Origin: Clostridium sp. C105KSO13
Lineage (GTDB): Bacteria > Bacillota > Clostridia > Lachnospirales > Lachnospiraceae
Assembly: GCF_001517425.1 (NCBI RefSeq)
Contig: NZ_FBWL01000165.1
Location: forward strand, 53,266-117,265
Direction of reading: 5' to 3'
Length of the DNA stretch: 64,000 bases
Below are positions 16,888 through 24,092 of this stretch, piece by piece; the stretch's first letter is position 1, and each line of letters opens with the position of its first letter. The notes beneath the pieces are model-generated. The model saw nothing but the letters and a program-made list of their open reading frames with translations, did no database searches and had not been told where the DNA came from. Both the position numbers and the translations under genes were made by a program.

Positions 16888-17343
16888 TTATTTCATTACC
16901 GGAAGAATCTTCTCTACATCATTGTGCGGTCTTGGGATTACATGTGTTGCAACTAATTCTCCAAGTCTTCCAGCTGACTCTGCTCCTGACTCAACTGCTG
17001 ACTTTACTGCTCCCACGTCTCCGCGGACCATAACTGTTACAAGTCCGGAACCAATTTTCTCTGTTCCTACCAACACTACATTTGCAGCTTTTAACATTGT
17101 ATCTGCTGCTTCGATTGATGCTACCAAACCTCTTGTTTCAACCATTCCTAAAGCTTCCTGTGACATTCTTTTTTCCTCCTTTAATTGAATATCCTCTGCC
17201 TGCTCTGCCTGCTGCGCCGCCTGTTTTACTCTCTGAGCGGTCTTAGCCGGTGCTTTTGCTGTAGTTTTCTTTCTGGCTGCTGCCCCTGGTTTTGAAGTAC
17301 CTGGAGTCTGTTCTTCCCCAGTCGGTTTCTTTTCTTCTGCCAT
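16888..17343 (-). CDS. BMC-H shell protein with basic N-terminal extension and an internal start
   Basis: The long frame encodes 151 residues. About 59 Ala/Lys/Gln-rich residues ([20 protein letters not shown], then a Glu/Gln-rich part) precede a canonical 92-residue PduA-like BMC-H domain beginning [13 protein letters not shown]. Both starts look real: the ATG at 17343 has AGGAGG 7 bp upstream, and the internal ATG at 17166 has AAGGAGG 8 bp upstream. Two products, long and short, are therefore expected, as known for PduB/PduB'. The extension would project from the tile and could bind cargo, other shell proteins or nucleic acid; that is inference. The BMC domain is nearly identical to the 17670-17945 gene at DNA level. 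Confidence 0.9.
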   Translation of the reverse strand: MAEEKKPTGEEQTPGTSKPGAAARKKTTAKAPAKTAQRVKQAAQQAEQAEDIQLKEEKRMSQEALGMVETRGLVASIEAADTMLKAANVVLVGTEKIGSGLVTVMVRGDVGAVKSAVESGAESAGRLGELVATHVIPRPHNDVEKILPVMK

Positions 17344-17354
17344 CTGACTGCCTC

Positions 17355-17639
17355 CTAACTTACTCGGTTCGCGCTGTTGTTGATGATTTTGATAATCTCT
17401 TCATGGGGACTCGCAATTACCACTTGCGCTACGGGTTTCTTAATTCCATTTGCTGTGGCAGTATCAATGGCTTGCGTTACAGCAGATACATCTCCGCGAA
17501 TAATAATTGTTACGAGTCTTCCACCTAATCTTTTTTCCCAGGTGACAAGCTGCACATCTGCTGTCTTACACATAATATCGACGGCAGCAATTGCGGCTGT
17601 CACGCTCGGTATTTCAAAAAATCCATACGCCTGGCCCAT
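17355..17639 (-). CDS. BMC-H shell protein, divergent
   Basis: A 94-residue single-BMC-domain protein ([45 protein letters not shown]). It clearly differs from its two PduA-like neighbours: the pore-region KIGSG of those is replaced by RLGGR. A hexamer of it should have a more basic pore and may conduct different metabolites. It lies between the two PduA-like genes in the shell cluster. Confidence 0.92.
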   Translation of the reverse strand: MGQAYGFFEIPSVTAAIAAVDIMCKTADVQLVTWEKRLGGRLVTIIIRGDVSAVTQAIDTATANGIKKPVAQVVIASPHEEIIKIINNSANRVS

Positions 17640-17669
17640 GAGACTGCTCCTTTGCTAAATCGATGACTC

Positions 17670-17945
17670 TTATACTGTAGGAAGAATCTTCTCTACATCA
17701 TTGTGTGGTCTTGGGATTACATGTGTTGCAACTAATTCTCCAAGTCTTCCTGCCGCATCAGCGCCTGTCTCAACTGCTGCCTTTACTGCTCCCACATCTC
17801 CACGTACCATGACTGTTACCAGTCCGGAACCAATCTTCTCTGTTCCTACCAATGTAACCTCTGCTGCCTTTGTCATTGCATCTGCAGCTTCGATTGCTGC
17901 TGTAAGTCCTCTTGTTTCTACCATTCCTAATGCCAGTTGTGCCAT
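17670..17945 (-). CDS. BMC-H shell protein, PduA-like
   Basis: A 91-residue canonical hexamer-forming shell protein ([46 protein letters not shown] broken by no insert, [13 protein letters not shown]). The pore motif KIGSG is that of PduA, which passes propanediol. It is probably the main facet protein. DNA near its 3' end (about 17683-17752) is almost identical to the same part of the 16888-17343 gene, suggesting duplication or gene conversion. Confidence 0.94.
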   Translation of the reverse strand: MAQLALGMVETRGLTAAIEAADAMTKAAEVTLVGTEKIGSGLVTVMVRGDVGAVKAAVETGADAAGRLGELVATHVIPRPHNDVEKILPTV

Positions 17946-17957
17946 TTTAGTTTCCTC

Positions 17958-18302
17958 CTAAACTTCTTCTACATATATTTTATTGGGTTTTCCTTTATCT
18001 AAACCGCTCAGCTTCAGCATTTTCTCTGTATCCTCTGTTGGTCTTGCGATTTCGTATTCAGCTACAATTCCCGCCAGTTCTTCTGCCTTCCTCTTCGCTG
18101 CGTCTAATGCCGCTCGAACATCGGATACGCTTCCTCGAAACTTAATCATTACAATCAGCGGTACAGGTAACTCATCTGCATTTGCCGGTTTATTCTTATC
18201 AAAGGTCTCCAGATGTACGCTTCCAGCCTTGCACCCGGCGTCTGCCGCCGCAAATGCTGTTGCAAGTCCGAACACCTCCAACATGCCTACTGCTTCTCCC
18301 AT
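17958..18302 (-). CDS. BMC-H shell protein with insertion and C-terminal tail
   Basis: A 114-residue BMC-domain protein (MGEAVGMLEVFGLATAFAAAD). Compared with PduA it has an insertion of about ten residues (KNKPANADELP) before the central strand LIVMIKFRGSVSDV and a C-terminal tail (LDKGKPNKIYVEEV). The first of four consecutive shell genes after the alcohol dehydrogenase. Insertions of this type change the pore or the inner face; no specific function is assigned. Confidence 0.9.
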   Translation of the reverse strand: MGEAVGMLEVFGLATAFAAADAGCKAGSVHLETFDKNKPANADELPVPLIVMIKFRGSVSDVRAALDAAKRKAEELAGIVAEYEIARPTEDTEKMLKLSGLDKGKPNKIYVEEV

Positions 18303-18328
18303 ATCAATTCTCCTTCTGGGGATTGCTG

Positions 18329-19540
18329 CTATTTATTGATAATAGCAATTTTCAGGCCTTCCATCTTCAGGTTAGTCTGATGGGCTTCATTAATTCTATC
18401 CAGTGGAAACTCATGAGTGATGAGGTCGTCCATTGGAAGTCCGATAGCCTTTGCTCTCTTTAAGAAATCAAATGTTGTTGCATAATCTCTCAAAGTATAT
18501 ACCCAGGAACCAACCAGTGTGATTTCCTTGGAGCACAGGTCAAAGTGCGGGTTGATTGTAGCATCTCCACCGTTAATAAAGAATCCTAACTCACAAAGTC
18601 CGCCGCCGTTGCGGATGAATTTGTAAATGTTGGAGTGTGCTGCCGGTGATCCTGTGCACTGGAATGCAAAGTCTGCAGAATATCCTCCGAATGCTTCTTT
18701 TACAGCATCTGCAAGAGCATCTATTCCTTTGTGGTCCTTAAAGTTTACGGATGCCTCTGCCCCCATTCTTTTGGCGAAGTCAAGTCTCTTCTTCTCACCG
18801 TCCACAGCAACAATATTTTCAATACCCATTGTACGCAAAACTGCGATACAAATCAAGCCTATAGGCCCACATCCCTGTACAACAACTCTGCTGTTGAATC
18901 TTAAAATTCCTGTAGTTTTTGCTCTTTCTACTGCATGAACAAGAACTGCACATGGCTCAATAAGAATTCTGGATTTCAGATCAAGATCACTTACATTGAA
19001 GCATGTAGAACCTTCACGGATCAATATGTAGTCTGAAAACCAGCCGTTGAGATGAATATCATCATCCGGAAGGAGACCATATACATCGGAAGCACCTACA
19101 TTCTGCTTGTTCAAATCATACATTGTGATCTCCGGATCATCTCCGAAAATCATGCAGGTAACTATCTTATCGCCAATCTTCAAATCTTTTCCCGCGCTGT
19201 CTTTTTTAACATTTTTCCCCATTTTTACAATCTCACCGGTTCCCTCGTGCCCAAGAACAACGGGAATCAGACCAAATGGGTCTTTTTTAAACTCATGGGC
19301 ATCGGTACCGCAGATACCGCATCCCTCCACCTTTACAAGAATATCTCCATCGCCAACTTCCGGAATCGGATATTCTTTAATATCATAATGCTCCAGACCG
19401 GTCAGCATAGCCACATGTGCGGTCTTGGGAATTGGTGTGCTTTTTGCAGCTGTACTTTCCGCCAATATTCCCTGCTTATCCAGCATGCTTTCCAGCACCT
19501 GTTTTACAACTGCTTCTACATTTGCAGAGCTCATTTCCAT
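18329..19540 (-). CDS. Zinc-dependent alcohol dehydrogenase, BMC cargo
   Basis: A 403-residue medium-chain dehydrogenase with catalytic zinc motif CGICGTDAHE, GHEG, and Rossmann motif GCGPIGLIC for NAD(H). The first 20 residues (SSANVEAVVKQVLESMLDKQ) form an encapsulation-like amphipathic helix, followed by a linker up to about residue 38. It probably reduces propanal to 1-propanol to regenerate NAD+ for PduP, the job of PduQ, which is an iron-type enzyme elsewhere. It could also reduce lactaldehyde to 1,2-propanediol, since no separate lactaldehyde reductase is seen in the window (inference). AGGAGG lies 7 bp before the ATG at 19540. Confidence 0.9.
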   Translation of the reverse strand: MEMSSANVEAVVKQVLESMLDKQGILAESTAAKSTPIPKTAHVAMLTGLEHYDIKEYPIPEVGDGDILVKVEGCGICGTDAHEFKKDPFGLIPVVLGHEGTGEIVKMGKNVKKDSAGKDLKIGDKIVTCMIFGDDPEITMYDLNKQNVGASDVYGLLPDDDIHLNGWFSDYILIREGSTCFNVSDLDLKSRILIEPCAVLVHAVERAKTTGILRFNSRVVVQGCGPIGLICIAVLRTMGIENIVAVDGEKKRLDFAKRMGAEASVNFKDHKGIDALADAVKEAFGGYSADFAFQCTGSPAAHSNIYKFIRNGGGLCELGFFINGGDATINPHFDLCSKEITLVGSWVYTLRDYATTFDFLKRAKAIGLPMDDLITHEFPLDRINEAHQTNLKMEGLKIAIINK

Positions 19541-19556
19541 TTTAATTCCTCCTGTC

Positions 19557-20945
19557 TTAACGAATACACAAACTATCTGTCATTACACAACGTCTTCTCT
19601 TTGTGAATGTACTGGCGCTTGTAAGTCCTTCACCTGTTCTGCTGGCAATGGTATATGTACAAAAGCCTTCACCGCCGAATCCCAGGGCTGCATAGGACGG
19701 TCCGTTCTTTACAAGAATTGCTGTATCGATTGCTTTTGCATACTTTGTAATGTTATCTACATTTTTAGAATGTATGTGTGCGGAGTGCCTGTTGCCATGC
19801 TCCAGCCAGACCGCCTGCTCTATAGCATCGTTTAGATCTTTGGCTCTTACGATACCAAGGATAGGCATCATCAGTTCTGTTGTAATAAGCGGATGTTCCT
19901 TTGGCCCTTCAAATATGATGCATCTGATATTGTCCGGTACGCTTACACCAATCATTCCCAGGAGAGTTTTGGCATCTTTGCCCACACATTTTCTGTTCAG
20001 CTTGCCATTCTTCATGACAGTTGCAGTCAAAGCATTCTGTTCTTCTTTCGATGCAAGATAGCATCCCTGCTCATTTATCATATAGTGCATTAACTCATCC
20101 ACAACTGAGGTTACTGCAACAACTTCTTTTTCTGCAATACAGGGAAGATTGTTGTCAAATGTGCATCCATTCACAATGTCTTCTGCCGCTTTCCTGATGT
20201 CTGCAGTTTCATCCACAAGTGCCGGAGGATTACCCGCGCCTGCGCCGATACCTCTCTTACCTGAAGAGAGAACAGCTGTTACAACTCCGGGACCGCCCGT
20301 TGCGGCAATCAGATGAATGTCTTTGTGTTTCATCATCATATTGCTGCTCTCGATAGTTGGCTTCTCAACGGTACATGCAATGTTGTCCGGACCGCCTGCT
20401 TCTAAAGAAGCTTCGTTTAATAGATTGATTGCATATATAGATGTCTTGATTGCCGCCGGATGTGGATTGAACACAACGGTGTTTCCTCCTGCCAGCATAC
20501 CGATTGTGTTGCAGAGTATTGTCTCACTTGGATTTGTACACGGTGTGATAGCGCCGATTACCCCAAAAGGTCCCATCTCTATCAGTGTCAATCCTCTGTC
20601 TCCTGACCAGGCAGTCGTTGTGATATCTTCTGTCCCCGGCGTTTTCTCTGCAACCAGCTGATGTTTTAAAATCTTATGTCCTACATTTCCCATGCCTGTC
20701 TCGTGCACTCCCATACGTGCAAGAATTTCAGCATTTTCAATTGTTTTTTTCCTGATGTTGGAAATTATGCTTTCTCTTTGATCCATAGACATTCTTCCCA
20801 CAATCTTCTGGGCCTTTTTAGCCGCTTCGACTGCCTCATTCATATCGGAGAAAATACCATGGCTTTCTGAGACTTCAGATGCAACCTGCATCTTTGCCAT
20901 GACCTCCTGTACAATGTCCTGAACCATCTGTTCACTTACAGACAC
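19557..20945 (-). CDS. pduP: CoA-acylating propionaldehyde dehydrogenase
   Basis: A 462-residue aldehyde dehydrogenase that oxidises propanal to propionyl-CoA with NAD+. It has an N-terminal encapsulation helix (EQMVQDIVQEVMAKMQ), a linker, the NAD-binding part (GPFGVIGAITPCTNPSET, TGGPGVV), and the catalytic Cys269 in NNLPCIAEKE. The frame starts at 20945 and overlaps the previous gene by 10 bp. It is flanked by the other cargo genes, and PduL uses its product. Confidence 0.95.
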   Translation of the reverse strand: MSVSEQMVQDIVQEVMAKMQVASEVSESHGIFSDMNEAVEAAKKAQKIVGRMSMDQRESIISNIRKKTIENAEILARMGVHETGMGNVGHKILKHQLVAEKTPGTEDITTTAWSGDRGLTLIEMGPFGVIGAITPCTNPSETILCNTIGMLAGGNTVVFNPHPAAIKTSIYAINLLNEASLEAGGPDNIACTVEKPTIESSNMMMKHKDIHLIAATGGPGVVTAVLSSGKRGIGAGAGNPPALVDETADIRKAAEDIVNGCTFDNNLPCIAEKEVVAVTSVVDELMHYMINEQGCYLASKEEQNALTATVMKNGKLNRKCVGKDAKTLLGMIGVSVPDNIRCIIFEGPKEHPLITTELMMPILGIVRAKDLNDAIEQAVWLEHGNRHSAHIHSKNVDNITKYAKAIDTAILVKNGPSYAALGFGGEGFCTYTIASRTGEGLTSASTFTKRRRCVMTDSLCIR

Positions 20946-21448
20946 TTTAATACCTCCTTGAAAACATCTCGGCCGTAGGCGGCAATGGCTGTATCTTCTT
21001 CTGCCGATCCGCCGCTCACTCCCAATGCTCCTATTATTCTGCCACCTGCTTCCAGCGGTTCTCCCCCGCCAAATATTACAATCTTCCCTTCGTTGGTAAA
21101 CTGTATTCCATACAGAGGTTGTCCCGGCTGGCTTAAATGGCTTAACGCCTCCGTAGACATTTTAAGACTCGCTGAAGTAAATGTTTTATTAACTGCAATA
21201 TCAAAGCTTGCTATGTAAGCCTCATCCATACATTGAACAGCTACAGGCCTGCCTGCCTGATCCGAAACAGCAATTACTACGTCAACCCCCATCTGGGAAG
21301 CCTTCTCTTTTACCTTTTCGATCAGAGCATTCGCTGTCTTCAGTGTCATCTTCTGCCCACTGCACCTGCACTCTTTTTCTGCATGAGAACTTTCTTTCAT
21401 CTGATCCAGCACAGCTTTCACAGCACTGGTGATATCCTGTTCGTTCAT
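20936..21448 (-). CDS. GlcG/HbpS-type (PduO C-terminal domain-like) protein, BMC cargo
   Basis: A 170-residue protein: an N-terminal amphipathic helix (NEQDITSAVKAVLDQMKES), a short Cys-containing linker (ECRCSG), then a DUF336/GlcG domain from about residue 34 (MTLKTANALIEK, VVIAVSDQAGRPVAVQ, GGGEPLEAGGRIIGALGVSGG). This domain is found alone or attached to PduO; the adenosyltransferase half is absent, as expected without B12. Related domains bind haem, or shield against damage. Its exact role in the compartment is not established; the targeting-like helix says it is cargo. Confidence 0.88.
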   Translation of the reverse strand: MNEQDITSAVKAVLDQMKESSHAEKECRCSGQKMTLKTANALIEKVKEKASQMGVDVVIAVSDQAGRPVAVQCMDEAYIASFDIAVNKTFTSASLKMSTEALSHLSQPGQPLYGIQFTNEGKIVIFGGGEPLEAGGRIIGALGVSGGSAEEDTAIAAYGRDVFKEVLKCL

Positions 21449-21470
21449 AGCATTCTGCGCTCCTTAATGA

Positions 21471-22286
21471 TTACATTCCAAGCTGTGCCATTACCTTCTT
21501 TGTAATAGATGCAACTAAATCAGCATCTGATGCGGAATCTGCCGCTGTATCTTTGCCTGTGCCGCATGATCCTGAACAGCTGTGGCAGCTCTGCTTGCCA
21601 GCTTTAGCATTCGGGCATAAGTTTGCAGGATGTTTTCCCGGAAGTCCCATCTGTCTTCTGATTTCATATAATCTGTCAATCTGATCCTGGTTGAATTCCT
21701 GTGGCTCGCCCAGCATTCTTGACTGATACAAAAGCCTTGCATAAAATTCTACAGACTCCATCTTGTGATAAGCATTCAGCAGTGTGTTGGCGTAAGTAAG
21801 TGCTCCGTGATTCTCAAGAAGTACTGCATCAAAAGACTGTACATATTCTTCAACTGCATCCGGAATCTCTTCTGTAGATGGAGTACCATATTTTGCAATC
21901 GGAACACATCCCAATGCGATGACTGCTTCGGGCATGATTGGCTGTGTCAGTGGAATACCACAGATAGCAAATGTTGTAGCATACAGCGGATGAGCATGTA
22001 CTACTGCGTTAACGTCCGGTCTTTCTTTATAAACACGCATATGCATCTTAATCTCTGATGATGGCTTAAAGCCTTTGTTTGCCTGAAGTACATTTCCGTT
22101 AGCATCGACTTTGCAGATATATTCCGGTGTCATAAATCCTTTGCTGACACCTGTAGGTGTGCACAAGAATTCATTATCGTTTAACTTTACGGAAAAGTTA
22201 CCGTCATTTGCAGCAACCATTCCACGGTTGTAAACTCTTTTACCGATTTCACACATTTCTTTTTTAATCTCGTATTCGTTTTGCAT
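21471..22286 (-). CDS. Class II fuculose/rhamnulose-phosphate aldolase with C-terminal targeting helix
   Basis: A 271-residue zinc aldolase splitting L-fuculose-1-P or L-rhamnulose-1-P into DHAP and lactaldehyde. Catalytic/zinc residues seen: Glu78 (SSEIKMH), His97 and His99 (VVHAHP), His160 (LENHG). After the aldolase fold there is a Cys-rich linker (Cys224, 234, 237, 241) and then a terminal helix (DADLVASITKKVMAQLGM) typical of encapsulation peptides, placing the aldolase inside the shell. The ATG at 22286 has AAGGAGG upstream; the longer frame to 22373 overlaps pduV. No other rhamnulose-P aldolase is in the window, so it probably serves both sugars. Confidence 0.93.
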   Translation of the reverse strand: MQNEYEIKKEMCEIGKRVYNRGMVAANDGNFSVKLNDNEFLCTPTGVSKGFMTPEYICKVDANGNVLQANKGFKPSSEIKMHMRVYKERPDVNAVVHAHPLYATTFAICGIPLTQPIMPEAVIALGCVPIAKYGTPSTEEIPDAVEEYVQSFDAVLLENHGALTYANTLLNAYHKMESVEFYARLLYQSRMLGEPQEFNQDQIDRLYEIRRQMGLPGKHPANLCPNAKAGKQSCHSCSGSCGTGKDTAADSASDADLVASITKKVMAQLGM

Positions 22287-22321
22287 CCTATTTTTCCTCC
22301 TTGGACTCTTAAAACAAAACC

Positions 22322-22345
22322 AAATATTTGTTTTTTGTTGTTTCT
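22322..22345. promoter_or_regulatory. AT-rich near-palindrome before aldolase gene
   Basis: AAATATTT with CAAATATTTG-type flanks (22321-22330) is followed by TTTTTTGTTGTTTCT. A similar T/G string, TTTGTTTTTGTTGGTTTTCT, lies at 26768-26787 upstream of the dehydratase gene. Both could be DeoR sites, but low complexity makes chance likely. Confidence 0.25.
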
Positions 22346-22347
22346 TA

Positions 22348-22872
22348 CTAGATAGTATCACATAATCCCACATCAGTCAACTTGTTTTTATGTTGTTTCT
22401 GTTGTGTTCCTTCGCTTTCATCAATTTCCCAGGGAAGTACATCTCCCTCTTCTTTCAAATGTTCCAAAATTTCAGGGACTCCCTCGTAACTTTTTGAATC
22501 CACATAGAAAATCTTTTTGCATCCTGCAAGCCGCAGCCACTTTTTGGCGCGCTTCACATTAGCCTTCTCGTCATGAATCTTTGTCACAATGCCAATCACC
22601 TCCCGGTTGCACATGGCTGTGCAGCAGGGCGGATACAAAGAGTAGGGTTCAGTGGCAGACAAAAGCATTCCTACAACATCTGCCTCATAAGAATAAAGTG
22701 CAAGTGCATGTCCCAGGTTTTTCGTCTGGGCATATTCTCCCGGAGTATCTATGATGACATCAAAGTTATTTACATATTGTGTTTTGTGATACTGTATTTT
22801 CTCACCTCGTAATGCCTGAGTTAATGTGGTTTTTCCACACTCGCTCCGGCCCATCAATACAATTTTCTTCAT
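22348..22872 (-). CDS. pduV: PduV/EutP-family small GTPase-like protein
   Basis: A 174-residue P-loop protein. Walker A GRSECGKTT lies at residues 8-16, then DTPGEY (G3) and TKIHDE (G4-like). It belongs to the Ras-like EutP/PduV group associated with microcompartments, proposed in Salmonella to help position or move compartments; EutP has also been described as an acetate kinase. Which activity applies here is unknown. The C-terminus has a polar tail (SEGTQQKQHKNK). It sits between pduU and the aldolase. Confidence 0.88.
   Translation of the reverse strand: MKKIVLMGRSECGKTTLTQALRGEKIQYHKTQYVNNFDVIIDTPGEYAQTKNLGHALALYSYEADVVGMLLSATEPYSLYPPCCTAMCNREVIGIVTKIHDEKANVKRAKKWLRLAGCKKIFYVDSKSYEGVPEILEHLKEEGDVLPWEIDESEGTQQKQHKNKLTDVGLCDTI
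22352..22380 (-). promoter_or_regulatory. Internal promoter upstream of aldolase gene
   Basis: On the minus strand TTGACT (22375-22380) and TACTAT (22352-22357) are 17 bp apart within the last codons of pduV. It would give extra transcripts of the aldolase, core enzymes and shell genes. Confidence 0.5.
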
Positions 22873-22879
22873 AATAGAA

Positions 22880-23242
22880 TCAGGTCCTTGTTATATCACA
22901 TATAGAAAAGCCCATTTTATCTTTTACGTATTCCAGAACTGCGCGGATTGCTGCCTCTGTCTCGGAAATTGTACCCGTTACAATCAGCGTACCACTAAAC
23001 CGGTCTACAAATCCCAGTTCAATTCCTGCCGCCTTGATTGCAATATCCGCTGCAATAATCGCTGTTTCTGCCGGGCTGATTGTAAGCACACCGATGGCAG
23101 ACTTACTGTACTCTGACCGGGGATCCAGTCCCAGTTTTTCATACAGAGTAATATCCGGGCTCGCAATCAGATGGGCAATTGTAATCTCTTTGCCGGGAAC
23201 AAGTTCCTGCACAATTCTTTCCGGTATCTTTTCATATTCCAT
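22880..23242 (-). CDS. pduU: BMC-H shell protein, circularly permuted, PduU-like
   Basis: A 120-residue protein matching PduU/EutS along its length: RIVQELVPGKEITIAHLIASP at the N-terminus (the beta-barrel plug segment), SAIGVLTISPAE, VDRFSGTLIVTG, and ending ICDITRT. These permuted hexamers carry a small beta-barrel that caps the pore. The gene follows the activase with a 6-bp gap and precedes pduV, an order also seen in Pdu loci, where PduU and PduV are thought to interact. Confidence 0.95.
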   Translation of the reverse strand: MEYEKIPERIVQELVPGKEITIAHLIASPDITLYEKLGLDPRSEYSKSAIGVLTISPAETAIIAADIAIKAAGIELGFVDRFSGTLIVTGTISETEAAIRAVLEYVKDKMGFSICDITRT

Positions 23243-23248
23243 TTATCT

Positions 23249-24043
23249 TTATCCTCCTATCTGACATTCAGCATCTGTTGCCTGCCTTGCAGTCTGCAAA
23301 AGCATCTCCATCTTTTCATTGACCGGGGGTCTGGCCTTACTCAATGTATATTCTCTTCCAAGTCCTTCATATTTATCCTGTCCGAGCCTGTGATAAGGAA
23401 GCAAGTGCAGCCTTCTTACATTACCGAGTTTCCTCGTGTATTCAGCTATATCCTGTATTTCCTGCACGGTGTCATTAAATCCCGGAATCACCGGTACACG
23501 TACACTCAATTCCGTCATCCCTGATTTTGCAATTTTTGCAGCATTTTCCAGTATCAGTTCGTTGGATCGTCCGATGTACTCTTTATGCTTCGCCGGATTC
23601 ATATGCTTAATATCCAGCAGATATTGATCCAGATAGGGAAGAAGTCCTTCAATCACTTCGAAGGACACACACGCAGTACTTTCTATGGCCGTGCGAATTC
23701 CAACTTCGTTTGCCGCTCTTAAAAGTGCTGTGGCGAATGCAGGCTGACAGAGACATTCGCCGCCTGACAGTGTCAAGCCGCCTCCGGTCCGTCTGTAATA
23801 GGTGCGGTCCTTCTCTACGGTTTCCATCACTTCTTCCACCGTGACATCTCTTCCTATCACCTTCGGCTCACCCTGTACCATCATCGTCTCAATCTCATGC
23901 CGCTGAGACTCCGGGTTACAACACCACCGGCATCTCAACATACACCCTTTCAGAAACACAATGGTCCGGATTCCATCGCCATCATGGATAGAATATCGCT
24001 GTATGTCAAAAATGCGGCCTCTTGTTCTCAAATAATCTTCCAT
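23249..24043 (-). CDS. Glycyl-radical enzyme activase, radical SAM
   Basis: A 264-residue radical-SAM enzyme that abstracts hydrogen from the glycine of the adjacent dehydratase. The CxxxCxxC cluster is Cys34-Cys38-Cys41 in GCMLRCRWC, and SAM-binding SGGECLCQP is present. Most activases of the glycerol/choline/4-hydroxyphenylacetate group carry a ferredoxin-like insertion with extra clusters directly after CNPE. Here the chain goes straight on (SQRHEIETM), so only the SAM cluster is present, as in pyruvate formate-lyase activase. The gene starts 50 bp after the dehydratase. Confidence 0.93.
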   Translation of the reverse strand: MEDYLRTRGRIFDIQRYSIHDGDGIRTIVFLKGCMLRCRWCCNPESQRHEIETMMVQGEPKVIGRDVTVEEVMETVEKDRTYYRRTGGGLTLSGGECLCQPAFATALLRAANEVGIRTAIESTACVSFEVIEGLLPYLDQYLLDIKHMNPAKHKEYIGRSNELILENAAKIAKSGMTELSVRVPVIPGFNDTVQEIQDIAEYTRKLGNVRRLHLLPYHRLGQDKYEGLGREYTLSKARPPVNEKMEMLLQTARQATDAECQIGG

Positions 24044-24092
24044 TCTGTGAATCCTTTCCTATGGAAATTATAACCTTTCATCAGTTTCCACC

